Both the position numbers and the translations under genes were made by a program. The notes under the pieces are model-generated. The model saw only the letters and a list, made by a program, of their open reading frames with translations. It was not told the DNA's origin and searched no databases. From the NCBI GenBank assembly GCA_026988575.1, contig JALSKZ010000018.1, positions 1-64,000 on the forward strand: a DNA stretch of 64,000 bases, given 5' to 3'. Shown one piece after another: positions 36,021-45,217 of the stretch (positions are counted from its first letter, which is position 1; every line of letters begins with the position of its first letter). This DNA is from Thermodesulfobacteriales bacterium. GTDB taxonomy: Bacteria > Desulfobacterota > Thermodesulfobacteria > Thermodesulfobacteriales > Thermodesulfatatoraceae.

Positions 36021-37236
36021 CCAGTCTCTTAAGCCCTTCCTTTAAATCCCAACCGGTTGGAGTCTGAAAAACGCGCAACTCAAATTCACCGGCCACAGAG
36101 AGAATGTGATCAAAGATATCAGCCTGGACTCTTTCGTAGGGTACCCATCGGGTATCCCCTACAAAACAGTAAACCTCCAAAGGCAATCCCTGAGGAGTAG
36201 GAGGCAACTGACGAACCATCAGGGTCATATCCTTGCGGATTTTGGGGTGCGCACGTAGATAATTTTCGATATAGACCCGAAAGGTCCCCAGGTTAGTCAA
36301 ACGTCGACTATTAAGGGGAGACTCCCCTGGATCGATACCTCGACGAAGATTATCTTCTTCGATCTCACGTATCTTCTGCTCTAGATAGTCCTTTAAAAGA
36401 CGGACCTGTCTTAAGCGTTCCAGAAGGGCCTGATCGCAAAGTTTTATAGAGGATTGGTCTACCAAAATGGCCCGTTTTATCCTTCGTCCCCCGGATAGTT
36501 CCATCCCCCGCCAATTTTTAAAGGACTCTTCCAGGAATTTATAGGTGGGAATAACCACAATGGTGCGATCCCAGTTTTGGACCTTGATGGTGTGCAAGGC
36601 TATATCAATGACTTCTCCGTCGGCACCATATTTGGGCATTTCTATCCAGTCGCCTAGATTAAAGAGGTCTTGGGAAACGATCTGGAAACTGGCTACAAAA
36701 GAAAGGAGGGTGTGGCGAAAAATAAGGATCAATACCGCACTCAAAGCACCTAGCCCACTTAAAAAAGCCCACGGTGAGCGCCCTAGTAGATCACACAGAC
36801 CAACAATAGCTGCTGCCACGTAAATAAAGATCTTTACAATCTGGATATAACCCTTGATGGGGTGTTTATGGGAAAGAGGAAACCTCTGATAGATATCCAG
36901 TAACACGTCCAGCAACCGGAGTATAAAAATGGTACCCACTATTACCCAGAGCAAAGAAACAATCTTGTTCCAAAAAGGGACCAGGGTAATCAAAAAAGCA
37001 GACCCAAAATGTAATATCAAAAGACCGGCTACATAGGCCCCAACATCATAAAGACGGTGTTTGGAGAGCAAATCATCGTAAGGATTGGCTGTTTTTCGGG
37101 AAAGACGATGGGCCGTTTTGACCACGAGTTGTTTGGTGAGAAACACCACCAAAAGGGCCAGCAACAAAATAATTATTGCGCGCAGGAACTCCCTGCCCCA
37201 TAGGTAGTTAAAAGGGACCCAGAATATATCTTTCAA
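36010..37236 (-). CDS. MscS-family small-conductance mechanosensitive channel
   Basis: 408 residues: five or so hydrophobic segments in the first ~180 residues, then the MscS beta domain (FNLGDWIEMPKYGADGEVIDIALHT region), with a large C-terminal insertion of the YbdG kind. It releases solutes on hypo-osmotic shock. A TTG start at 37236 with AAGGAG five bases before it is the only good start. The end overlaps the endonuclease gene. Confidence 0.9.
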   Translation of the reverse strand: MKDIFWVPFNYLWGREFLRAIIILLLALLVVFLTKQLVVKTAHRLSRKTANPYDDLLSKHRLYDVGAYVAGLLILHFGSAFLITLVPFWNKIVSLLWVIVGTIFILRLLDVLLDIYQRFPLSHKHPIKGYIQIVKIFIYVAAAIVGLCDLLGRSPWAFLSGLGALSAVLILIFRHTLLSFVASFQIVSQDLFNLGDWIEMPKYGADGEVIDIALHTIKVQNWDRTIVVIPTYKFLEESFKNWRGMELSGGRRIKRAILVDQSSIKLCDQALLERLRQVRLLKDYLEQKIREIEEDNLRRGIDPGESPLNSRRLTNLGTFRVYIENYLRAHPKIRKDMTLMVRQLPPTPQGLPLEVYCFVGDTRWVPYERVQADIFDHILSVAGEFELRVFQTPTGWDLKEGLKRLGGE

Positions 37237-37347
37237 GATCTCTCCTTAACAAAAATTTTGTCCCTCAAATTTACCAGACCCTTTAAAGACTCAAAACATA
37301 TATTACCTTGTAAGCTTGGCCAAGATAAACCAAAATAGAATGTTCTT

Positions 37348-37364
37348 TTAGACGCTGAGTCTAA
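37348..37364. promoter_or_regulatory. Inverted repeat TTAGAC-N5-GTCTAA, candidate regulator site
   Basis: A perfect 6-5-6 inverted repeat in the 228-base gap between divergent mscS and the kinase gene at 37465. Its half-site spacing is like NtrC-class enhancer sites. Binding by the adjacent NtrC-type regulator is inference. Confidence 0.4.
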
Positions 37365-37383
37365 TGGCTGTTATTTTAGTTAC

Positions 37384-37413
37384 TTGACGAAAAAAGGTCT
37401 CCTTTCTTTTAAT
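37384..37413 (+). promoter_or_regulatory. Possible sigma-70 promoter of the kinase/regulator pair at 37465
   Basis: TTGACG (37384-37389) and TTTAAT (37408-37413) with an 18-base spacer lie about 50 bases before the kinase ATG. The -10 is weak. Confidence 0.4.
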
Positions 37414-37464
37414 ATTTAAGGCCTTAAAAAGAGATAAATAATGCCTCTTTTCTGTCCATAGACC

Positions 37465-38448
37465 ATGAAAAAGCTAAAAGAAATAAAAGACGCGGTGGCC
37501 CTTTTTCGTAATGAAGAAGCAGTATATTTAAACCCGGTTTTCAGACGCCTTTTCCAATTAGAAGACCAATATCCTCGACTAAGGGATATTTTTGCGCCCC
37601 CACCGCCAGGCTATGGGCTTTACGAGACCAGGGCCCAACGCCCTAATGGATCCCAGTTTGATGCCGAAGTAATCGTACTGCCTTACCAAGAGGATCTATC
37701 ACAGGTGCTAGTCCGCGACATAACCAGCCGTCAAGCCGTAGAAAAATTGTGGATTCAGTCAGAGAGATTGGCTGCCATGGGAAAGCTAGCCGGCGAGATT
37801 GCTCACGAAATTAATAACCCCTTGGGGGGGATCCTCCTCTACGCTAATCTACTCAAAGAAGATCTCCCTTCCGAAAGCCCCCATCTGGACCTGGTAGAAA
37901 AGATAATAAAGCTTGCCACCCGCTGTCGTATCATCGCCAAGGCCCTTTTAAATTTTGGGCGTCCGGAAGAAAGCCTTGAAGAGTGGCTGGACCTAAACCA
38001 AATCTTAACCGACATGTTTTCGCTCATCGAAGACCATCGCCTATTTCGCCGCCAAGAGATAATCTGGGAATTAAGCCCGGAATTACCGCTCATTCAAGGT
38101 AACAGGAATCAGATGGAACAGTTAGTCTTAAACTTGATTATAAATGCCGGAGAAGCCCTGAACAACAGACCGGGCAAGATCTATCTACGCACCTTTTACG
38201 ACGAAATAGACGGCATGGTAGTCTTAGAGGTAGAAGATACCGGCGAGGGAATTTCGCCAGAGATATTACCCCGCATTTTTGAACCGTTTTTTACCACCAA
38301 GACCGGGGGAAAAGGTACGGGGTTGGGACTTTCCATTTGTCACGGTATAGTTAAGAGGCATCGTGGACAGATAGAAGTAGAAAGCACGCTGAAAGAAGGG
38401 ACTATATTTCGTATAAAACTGCCGCGCGCGCCTTATAGCCATGAATAA
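37465..38448 (+). CDS. Soluble PAS sensor histidine kinase
   Basis: 327 residues with no TM or signal peptide. A PAS-like domain (about 8-90) feeds HisKA with His114 (EIAHEINNPLGGILLY) and a complete HATPase (NLIINAGEAL, DTGEGI, TGLGLSI). This is the NtrB-type layout, so the signal is cytoplasmic. It overlaps the sigma-54 response regulator gene by 8 bases. No ribosome binding site is visible before the ATG. Confidence 0.92.
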   Translation: MKKLKEIKDAVALFRNEEAVYLNPVFRRLFQLEDQYPRLRDIFAPPPPGYGLYETRAQRPNGSQFDAEVIVLPYQEDLSQVLVRDITSRQAVEKLWIQSERLAAMGKLAGEIAHEINNPLGGILLYANLLKEDLPSESPHLDLVEKIIKLATRCRIIAKALLNFGRPEESLEEWLDLNQILTDMFSLIEDHRLFRRQEIIWELSPELPLIQGNRNQMEQLVLNLIINAGEALNNRPGKIYLRTFYDEIDGMVVLEVEDTGEGISPEILPRIFEPFFTTKTGGKGTGLGLSICHGIVKRHRGQIEVESTLKEGTIFRIKLPRAPYSHE

Positions 38449-39802
38449 TAGACAGCGCATACTCATTGTAGATGACGATGCAGCCATAAGAGACGCTTGT
38501 TTTCAGGTCTTGACTCGCAGGGGCTATGAAGTAGACCTTGCGGCCACGGCCCGCGAGGCCCTGGAACATATTGGTAAATTTGAATACGATGTACTCCTTT
38601 TAGATTTAAAGATGCCCGGCATGCACGGGCTGGAACTCCTCAAACAAATCAAAGAGACCAACCCCCAAATAGAAGTGGTGATTATTACGGCTTACGGAAC
38701 AGTCCAAAACGCCGTTGAGGCTATGAAACTTGGGGCGGGAGATTTTCTACAAAAGCCTTTTGGCCCCGAAGAACTATGCCTTGCCGTGCGTAAGGCCTTG
38801 GACCGTCGACGACTCACCTTGGAAAACCTCTATTTACGAAATGCTCTAGAAGAAAAAGAGGGCCGAATAAATATTATAGGTACCAGTCCCGCCATAAAGC
38901 AGGTGCTGGAGCTGGCCCAAATGGTGGCCCCTACCGATTCCACAGTCCTTATTACTGGTGAATCTGGTACGGGTAAGGGGCTGCTGGCCCGCAAGATACA
39001 CGAAATGAGCCCTCGTCAAAAAGGACCTTTTGTCACTGTAGATTGCGGCACCCTTGTACCTACCTTGTTTGAGAGCGAAATATTTGGACACGTAAAAGGG
39101 GCCTTTACCGGGGCCACTAACCACAAGATAGGTAAATTTGAACTGGCCAACGGAGGCACCATCTTTTTCGACGAAATCAGCAATATTTCCACCGATATTC
39201 AGGCCAAATTGCTCAAAGCGGTAGAAGATAAAGAAATATCTCCGGTAGGAAGCCATCGCTTGATAAGGGTAAACGTGCGCATAATAGCGGCTACCAACAA
39301 AAACCTAGAAACAGAAGTTCAAAAAGGGACCTTTCGGGGTGACCTATTTTACCGGCTAAATGTAGTTTCCATTCACCTTCCTCCGCTACGTGAACGCAAA
39401 GAAGATATACCGCTGCTTGCCCGCTATTTTTTGGAGCGTTTTGCCCGTAAACACCACAAACCAGTGGAAGACTTTTCTCCCGAAGTCTTAGAGGCCCTTG
39501 TATCTTATAATTGGCCCGGAAATGTCCGCGAATTAGAAAACACCATTGAACGTCTGGTCATCTTTGCCAAAGATTCCTTATTGACCCGCAAGCACCTACA
39601 TATGGCCGGGTTTAAAGAACAGGTAGAAGATATAATTGACACTGACTTGCCCTTAGAAGAGGTAGAAAAACGCTATATCTTACGGGTATTGAACCGGTGC
39701 CAAGGGAACAAAAGCCAAGCGGCCAAAATACTCCGTATTGATCGTAAGACCTTGCGGGAAAAACTACGTCGCTGGGGATGCCTTGATTCAAAATATCTTT
39801 AA
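38441..39802 (+). CDS. NtrC-family sigma-54-dependent response regulator
   Basis: 453 residues: a receiver with Asp55 (LLLDLKMPG), AAA+ with Walker A GESGTGKG, the sigma-54 contact loop GAFTGA intact, Walker B GGTIFFDEI, and a Fis-type helix-turn-helix (NKSQAAKILRIDRKTLREKL). It is paired with the soluble kinase just upstream. Its target genes are unknown; the TTAGAC-N5-GTCTAA repeat at 37348 is a candidate site. The gene end overlaps the convergent Trp-Pro repeat gene by 15 bases. Confidence 0.94.
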   Translation: MNNRQRILIVDDDAAIRDACFQVLTRRGYEVDLAATAREALEHIGKFEYDVLLLDLKMPGMHGLELLKQIKETNPQIEVVIITAYGTVQNAVEAMKLGAGDFLQKPFGPEELCLAVRKALDRRRLTLENLYLRNALEEKEGRINIIGTSPAIKQVLELAQMVAPTDSTVLITGESGTGKGLLARKIHEMSPRQKGPFVTVDCGTLVPTLFESEIFGHVKGAFTGATNHKIGKFELANGGTIFFDEISNISTDIQAKLLKAVEDKEISPVGSHRLIRVNVRIIAATNKNLETEVQKGTFRGDLFYRLNVVSIHLPPLRERKEDIPLLARYFLERFARKHHKPVEDFSPEVLEALVSYNWPGNVRELENTIERLVIFAKDSLLTRKHLHMAGFKEQVEDIIDTDLPLEEVEKRYILRVLNRCQGNKSQAAKILRIDRKTLREKLRRWGCLDSKYL

Positions 39803-41233
39803 GAAGAAAAGCTTTAAGCGGTAACGGTTATAAGAATTTCCTATACCCAAAACCCCTTTTAAGATATTAAATTCCCAGGCCTTACCTCTTCGATGGTAGG
39901 TCAATAAAAACGATAGGTCCACAAAGCTTTCTCCAGGAGCAGTATCGTGACGATAAAGTCCCCAAAGGGCTTTAGAGTGGGAGTAACCCCTTTTGTCGCG
40001 TACGTACTCGTAAAGACGCAATAAAGGACCGTAATTTCGGTTAAATCCTTCGTCTTCAAAAGGTATTAAGGCGGGAAAGTAGAAAATTTCTGAGCCGTCG
40101 GCCTTTTTGATCTGTACCCCCAGGGGCCACCACCGCGCATAAAGATAGATTTCTCTCCCCTTCCCGTCAAAAATTTTTTCAACCTTAGAAACCAAAAGAA
40201 ATTTTCGGTTCACCATTATACGCCTTTGGGCAGGATCGGGATCTGGAGAAAAACAACGTTCATAAGAATAAAGGGGCCACAAAAAGAAGTACCACTCACA
40301 ATGCCCCTGAGTCATGGTTTTGGTAGTGGTATAGCCTATAAAAGGCCAAAAACGCAGTTCGTAATCATACTTACCCTTTATGTAGCACAAAAAGGGCCAG
40401 GGAAAGTCATATTCGGTGTAGCCCAGGTCTTTACTATCTAAATATGTGAAAAAGGGATAGAGGAAGATAAAGCGTTTGACGCGTGGGCTCTTCTCCCAGA
40501 CCAAAAAAGGGAAAAACATGAATTTTTCCCCTTTGCCCCCACAGGAGAGACAATACTTTTCGTGCCAGAAAAAGGGCCAGAAAAAAAAGGCCCTCTGCTC
40601 CTTTTGACCCCGCTTGCGATACCCAAAAAGGGGCCAAAGCTTTAGACGCCTTACCGTAGGGCCATGGGTAAAATTAAAGATGGGCCACAAAAGGGTGTAG
40701 GAATCGTTACCGTCAAAACGGGAATGAATGTAAAGAGGCCAAAGGACAAAGGTGATTTCATCGCGGAAACCCCAGTCATAAAGGTGTCCGTAAAAAGGGA
40801 AAAAACCGCGGTAGTGTTTACCCTCGGCATTTTTCCCCCAAAATATCAAGCCGTATTCGTGATAGGAGGATTTGTTGGCCTTGTCCTTGACTGTATCTTT
40901 GGACACCAAAGGCACCAAGCGCAGACGAGAGAAGGACTTAGTATCCAAAAAATGCCCCAGGGGGCTGAGAAAAAATACTTCGTGGCGGTGAGCCCGGGAA
41001 ACCGAAGAAAACAGCGGACGTAGAGAAAAAGCGGATTCCTTTGAGGTATGATAACACTCAAAAAAGGGACCCAGGAGCTCTAACTGCCAGGCTCCTGTCT
41101 CAGAGGAATGCTGATAAAAAAACAAGGGCCAAAAATCAAGATGTACTTGAGCCGAAGACTCTGCCCCCTTGGCCCCCGAGGCTAATAAGGTTAGGGCCAG
41201 GCCTAAAAAAATGATGGGCCGCAGGAGCTTCAT
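39788..41233 (-). CDS. Exported Trp-Pro repeat protein, probable outer-membrane barrel
   Basis: 481 residues with a signal peptide (about 1-23, LLASGAKGA). I do not recognise a named family. The mature protein is built of at least fourteen repeats of a short aromatic unit, with versions FWPLFFYQ, LWPLYIHS, LLWPIFNF, KLWPLFGY, FFWPFFWH, FLYPFFTY, RFWPFIGY and FLWPLYSY, each separated by 15-30 polar residues. It ends in LFFLKIF. The alternating aromatic pattern suggests amphipathic strands of a beta-barrel. It starts 2 bases after mlaD, so it belongs to the mlaEFD operon and may be its outer-membrane partner (inference). Confidence 0.8.
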   Translation of the reverse strand: MKLLRPIIFLGLALTLLASGAKGAESSAQVHLDFWPLFFYQHSSETGAWQLELLGPFFECYHTSKESAFSLRPLFSSVSRAHRHEVFFLSPLGHFLDTKSFSRLRLVPLVSKDTVKDKANKSSYHEYGLIFWGKNAEGKHYRGFFPFYGHLYDWGFRDEITFVLWPLYIHSRFDGNDSYTLLWPIFNFTHGPTVRRLKLWPLFGYRKRGQKEQRAFFFWPFFWHEKYCLSCGGKGEKFMFFPFLVWEKSPRVKRFIFLYPFFTYLDSKDLGYTEYDFPWPFLCYIKGKYDYELRFWPFIGYTTTKTMTQGHCEWYFFLWPLYSYERCFSPDPDPAQRRIMVNRKFLLVSKVEKIFDGKGREIYLYARWWPLGVQIKKADGSEIFYFPALIPFEDEGFNRNYGPLLRLYEYVRDKRGYSHSKALWGLYRHDTAPGESFVDLSFLLTYHRRGKAWEFNILKGVLGIGNSYNRYRLKLFFLKIF

Positions 41234-41235
41234 CT

Positions 41236-42282
41236 TTACTGGAGTACAGCAGAACCTATAGTACCCAAGACCGTGGTGGGGAGCACCTCCTGGGCGCCAA
41301 CAGCAGCACGGTTCACATTAATAACGGCTTGTTTAAGCTCGTCGTAGAGGCTGTCGTCTACCAATAATTTACCCAGGGTACCCTTGCCGCTGGCCAGACG
41401 ATCGCTGATCTCGTTGAGCCTGACTGCCGCCTCAGATAGATTTCTATAGAGGCTCTCGTCCATTAATAACTTGCCCAGAGTACCCTTACCGCTGGCCAGG
41501 TTTTTAGAAATGTCATTTAAGCTATCAGCTGCTTCTTGAGTGGTAGCAATAAGCCTTTTCAATTCGTTATAAATAGAATCATCAACGAGAAAGTGCCCCA
41601 AAGTACCTTTACCTTCCCTTACCTGGGCCATCACTTCGTCAAGGTTTGCCACCGTATTTTCCAGGTGTTGGTAAACGGTCTCGTCTACCAAAAGACGTCC
41701 TAAAGTACCTTGGCCTTGGGAGAGCCTATCGGTGACCATTTTAAGCGAGGCCGAAGCCTGAGAAAGGTTTCTTATCATGCCTTTCAAGTCACTACCTTCT
41801 ACGGCCTCGCGCAAATTGTGCGTTATAACTTGGATATCGCGAACAATGGGCCCCACCTCGGTGATAAGGGTCTCCAGATCCATGGGAGGACTGGTCTTGA
41901 CGATAAGATCACCGGGTTTTAAGACCTCAGGGCCTCTACCCTGGCGAATTTCAATATAGCGATCCCCCAAAACACCTTCGGTACGGATGGTGGCCAGGGC
42001 ATCTTTAGTAATTTTTACTCCCTTATAAATATTCATATGCACCAAAGCCTTACCATTAGAGAGCCCGATCTGGGCCACACGCCCTATTTCCACCCCAGCC
42101 ATCTTCACCGTGGCCCCTGTTACCAGGCCCGAAACATCATCAAAAAGGGCCAACAGGGGATAAGTCTTCTGGGCCGAGATGGTCTCTTCTCCCAATTGGA
42201 GACTCAAATATCCCAAAGCCAAAAGAGCCACCAAGACAAAAATGCCTACCTTAAGTTCCAGGTTCGAATGGCCTCTCTTCAT
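41236..42282 (-). CDS. mlaD: MlaD-family MCE lipid-binding protein
   Basis: 348 residues from ATG 42282, which follows GGAGG. An N-terminal TM (about 12-32) and the MCE domain (GLVTGATVKMAGVEIGRVAQI in part, GVLGDRYIEI) are clear. The C-terminal half is unusual: four copies of a 34-38 residue unit with core GKGTLGKLLVDDSLY or close variants (QGTLGRLLVDETVY, KGTLGHFLVDDSIY, KGTLGKLLMDESLY), predicted helical and probably building a periplasmic needle or tube. It hands phospholipid between the MlaE-F complex and an outer-membrane partner. It overlaps mlaF by 32 bases. Confidence 0.92.
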   Translation of the reverse strand: MKRGHSNLELKVGIFVLVALLALGYLSLQLGEETISAQKTYPLLALFDDVSGLVTGATVKMAGVEIGRVAQIGLSNGKALVHMNIYKGVKITKDALATIRTEGVLGDRYIEIRQGRGPEVLKPGDLIVKTSPPMDLETLITEVGPIVRDIQVITHNLREAVEGSDLKGMIRNLSQASASLKMVTDRLSQGQGTLGRLLVDETVYQHLENTVANLDEVMAQVREGKGTLGHFLVDDSIYNELKRLIATTQEAADSLNDISKNLASGKGTLGKLLMDESLYRNLSEAAVRLNEISDRLASGKGTLGKLLVDDSLYDELKQAVINVNRAAVGAQEVLPTTVLGTIGSAVLQ

Positions 42283-43027
42283 GCCCAACCTCCTTGGAGC
42301 CCAGCTCAAGAGTTTGCCAAAATTCCTGCACAAAGGGGTGGGGAAAGCGGGCTATCTCTTCAGGACTGCCCTGGGCAATAATGACCCCTTCGTGCAAAAA
42401 GGCTATTCGATCTGCTGTGGCTCTAGCCACTATGATATCATGACTTATTACCACACAAGTGAGTTTATGTTGCTGTTGGGTCTTTTTTATCAAAAAGCCG
42501 ATGTTGAGTTGCATAACGGGATCAAGGCCGGTGGTGGGTTCATCAAAGAGAACGATCTCTGGTTCCAACGCCAGGGCGCGGGCCAAGGCCGCACGTTTTT
42601 TCATCCCCCCAGAAAGCTCCGAAGGCATCTTGTCTATGGCCCCCAGCAGATCAACCTGGGCCAGTTTTTCCCTCACCCGTTGCCAAATCTCTTTTTCTGA
42701 TAGTTTAGTATGCTCATATAGGGGAAAAGCCACATTTTCGCCCACCGTCATGGAATCAAAAAGGGCACCTTCTTGGAAGAGCATACCAAAACGCTTTCTT
42801 ATCTTAAGGAGCTCCTTGGCCGACATTTTGGTAATATCCTGTCCGTCAACAATGATTTGCCCCTCGTCGGGCTCCATCAGACCAATAATGTGTTTTAACA
42901 AAACGCTCTTTCCGGTACCACTGCGGCCCATAATAAAGGTTATCTTCCCCTTGGGGATCTCAAGATTTACTCCCCGCAGGACTTTTTGCGGACCAAAACT
43001 CTTATGGAGGTTTATAATCTTAATCAC
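42251..43027 (-). CDS. mlaF: Mla-type ABC transporter ATP-binding protein
   Basis: 258-residue ATPase. Walker A MGRSGTGKSVLLKH, signature LSGGMKKRAALARAL and Walker B IVLFDEPTTGLDP are present, and the phospholipid-transport (Ttg2A/MlaF) subfamily fits the MlaE and MlaD neighbours. The start is GTG 43027, 3 bases after mlaE. Confidence 0.94.
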   Translation of the reverse strand: MIKIINLHKSFGPQKVLRGVNLEIPKGKITFIMGRSGTGKSVLLKHIIGLMEPDEGQIIVDGQDITKMSAKELLKIRKRFGMLFQEGALFDSMTVGENVAFPLYEHTKLSEKEIWQRVREKLAQVDLLGAIDKMPSELSGGMKKRAALARALALEPEIVLFDEPTTGLDPVMQLNIGFLIKKTQQQHKLTCVVISHDIIVARATADRIAFLHEGVIIAQGSPEEIARFPHPFVQEFWQTLELGSKEVGHEERPFEPGT

Positions 43028-43030
43028 GGC

Positions 43031-43804
43031 TCAACTAAAAAGGAGAGAGGTCAAGATGTAGTCTCCCACCAGGATGCTAATAGAAGAAATAACCACGGCC
43101 TCGGTGGTAGCCCTACCAACACCTTCTGCCCCTCCCCGCGCATGGTATCCCTTATAACAACCTATTAAAGTTAGCAAGGCACCGAAGACAAAAGATTTAT
43201 ACAATCCGTTCAAGATATCTGAGAGCTCTACTAGGGCCCGCATTTTGGCCACAAAAATACCGGCGTTAATTTTAAGGAGTATTACACCTACAAAATAGCC
43301 CCCCAAAATACCAATGACGTCGGCCAAAATGGTAAGCAGGGGTAACATAAGGATACCAGCCCAAATGCGGGGCATTACTAAATAGTGCACCGGGTTTACC
43401 GCCATGGCCCACAGGGCATCAATTTGCTCGGTAACCCGCATGGTCCCCAGTTCGGCCGCAATTGCTGAACCCGCCCGGGCCGTAACCATGAGGCCCGTGA
43501 GCACCGGACCTAGTTCACGTACCAAAGATAGGGCCACTGTAGCCCCCAAAAGGGACTCCCCTCCAAATTTGCGAAAGCCATAATATCCTTGAAGGGCCAA
43601 AACCATACCCGAAAACAAACCGGTAAGGAGCACTACCAGGGTGGATTTGACTCCTATAAACTCCATCTGTTTTAGCAAGAGACGAAAGCGAAAGGGAGGT
43701 TTAAAGGTATAAAGCATGGCCTGAACAAACATAACCGCCATGCCTCCCATTTCTCTTAAGAGACGAAGGCTAAAGCCTCCCAAAAGCTCTACTGGATTTT
43801 CCAC
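43031..43804 (-). CDS. mlaE: MlaE-family ABC transporter permease
   Basis: 257-residue inner-membrane protein with about five hydrophobic segments. Family blocks are GELGPVLTGLMVTARAGSAIAAELGTM (in part), EQIDALWAMAVNPVHYLVMPR and ARGGAEGVGRATTEAVV. It is the first gene of the mlaE-mlaF-mlaD-repeat protein operon. mlaA, mlaB and mlaC are not in this window. Confidence 0.94.
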   Translation of the reverse strand: MENPVELLGGFSLRLLREMGGMAVMFVQAMLYTFKPPFRFRLLLKQMEFIGVKSTLVVLLTGLFSGMVLALQGYYGFRKFGGESLLGATVALSLVRELGPVLTGLMVTARAGSAIAAELGTMRVTEQIDALWAMAVNPVHYLVMPRIWAGILMLPLLTILADVIGILGGYFVGVILLKINAGIFVAKMRALVELSDILNGLYKSFVFGALLTLIGCYKGYHARGGAEGVGRATTEAVVISSISILVGDYILTSLLFS

Positions 43805-43890
43805 TAAAAACCTCCTGACGGCCGTGGATAAGCGTTAAATATTCTATACCCCCACCTAAAGATCTTTTCCAAATCCTTTGTAGACAAAAA

Positions 43891-45192
43891 TTATCCCCTC
43901 TCTAGGACCCCATAGGCCTTGTTGTTTACCACTCGCGCCAAGCGTACAGAAACGATCTTATTCTGGAGATCCGGAGGGCCAGCAAAGAGAACGGATAAAT
44001 AATTTTCAGAGATACCTTGCCATAAACCAGTGTTTTTATCCCTTTTTTGGACCAGTACTTGGAGCACCCGCCCCAGGTTTTCCACCATAAAGGCCTTAAA
44101 TTTTGCCCTAGAGAGCCCCTGTAATCTTTTCGCCCGGGCCGCAATCTTATCTGGTGGGATCTGGCGCCATCTGGCCGCCGGTGTAAAGGGACGGGGTGAA
44201 TAGCGAAATACGTGCAGATAGGAAATGGGCAAGTCTTCTAATAGAGCAACCGTCCGCCCAAAGGCCTCCTCGTCCTCTTTGGGAAACCCCACGATGACAT
44301 CCATCCCAATAGCTGCCTGGGGGAACAACTTCTTGATGTCATACACTAGATCCCTTACTTCCCAAGCGGTATATCTTCGCCCCATGGCCTTCAGTACCTC
44401 CTCGTCACCACTTTGGAGGGAAAGATGAAAGTGAGGGCAAAACTTAGGAGAACTTACCGCCCAAGTGAGGAGCTCTTGGGTCACCTCCGGGGGTTCTAGG
44501 GAACTCAGGCGTAAACGTACAGGGACCTTCTTTTCTAAGACTCTTAAAAGTTGAATCAGACCTTGGCCGGCAGAGAGATCCTTGCCCCAAAGCCCCAGGT
44601 GGGTACCGGTAAGAACAATTTCTTTATGCCCTGCGTTTACAAAACGCAAAGCCTGAGATACCACCTCTTCGGGCAAGAGACTCCTGGCCGGACCACGGGC
44701 ATGGGGGACAATACAATAAGTACAAAAGGCGTTACACCCCTCTTGAATGCGCAAAAAGGCCCGAGCATGCCCGGGGAAAAAACTCAGAGGGAAAAGGCCG
44801 CATTTGGTGAGCTGACTTACGTCTTCCCTAAGGACCACCGGTTCGGACAGAGGTAAGGTCAATTTTTCTACGATGTGCGGAATATTTTCTTTTAGCGCGT
44901 TTCCTACCAAAAGAAGCGGAGCACCTACACGTTCTAAAATCTCCTCTGGAGACACTTGTACATAGCAACCCGTAGCCACCACCAGGAGGGGATTTTTCTT
45001 AAGGGCCCGACGGAGGAGCTGTCGGCTCTCGTAGGCCGCCCGGGCTGTCACCGCACAGGTATTGACCAGATATATATCAGCCTGAGCCTTAAAGGGAACA
45101 ATTTGGGCCCCTTTTTGGGCCCATGCTTCTAGTAGGGAAAACGTCTCTACCTGGTTTACCTTACATCCCAAACAGGTACCTGCTACCCGCAC
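43891..45192 (-). CDS. mtaB: tRNA t6A37 methylthiotransferase
   Basis: Radical-SAM methylthiotransferase of the MtaB branch. TCLGCKVNQVET at the N-terminus, NTCAVTARA and TGCYVQ hold the UPF0004 cluster cysteines, and CNAFCTYC is the SAM cluster. A TRAM-like domain ends the protein. The frame opens at ATG 45261, overlapping ychF by 44 bases. I prefer GTG 45192 (AGGA four bases before), which gives the family-typical N-terminus MRVAGTCLGCKVN; the longer form is not excluded. Confidence 0.9.
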   Translation of the reverse strand: MRVAGTCLGCKVNQVETFSLLEAWAQKGAQIVPFKAQADIYLVNTCAVTARAAYESRQLLRRALKKNPLLVVATGCYVQVSPEEILERVGAPLLLVGNALKENIPHIVEKLTLPLSEPVVLREDVSQLTKCGLFPLSFFPGHARAFLRIQEGCNAFCTYCIVPHARGPARSLLPEEVVSQALRFVNAGHKEIVLTGTHLGLWGKDLSAGQGLIQLLRVLEKKVPVRLRLSSLEPPEVTQELLTWAVSSPKFCPHFHLSLQSGDEEVLKAMGRRYTAWEVRDLVYDIKKLFPQAAIGMDVIVGFPKEDEEAFGRTVALLEDLPISYLHVFRYSPRPFTPAARWRQIPPDKIAARAKRLQGLSRAKFKAFMVENLGRVLQVLVQKRDKNTGLWQGISENYLSVLFAGPPDLQNKIVSVRLARVVNNKAYGVLERG

Positions 45193-45217
45193 TTTATCCT
45201 GGGGGGCCTCTGATAAT

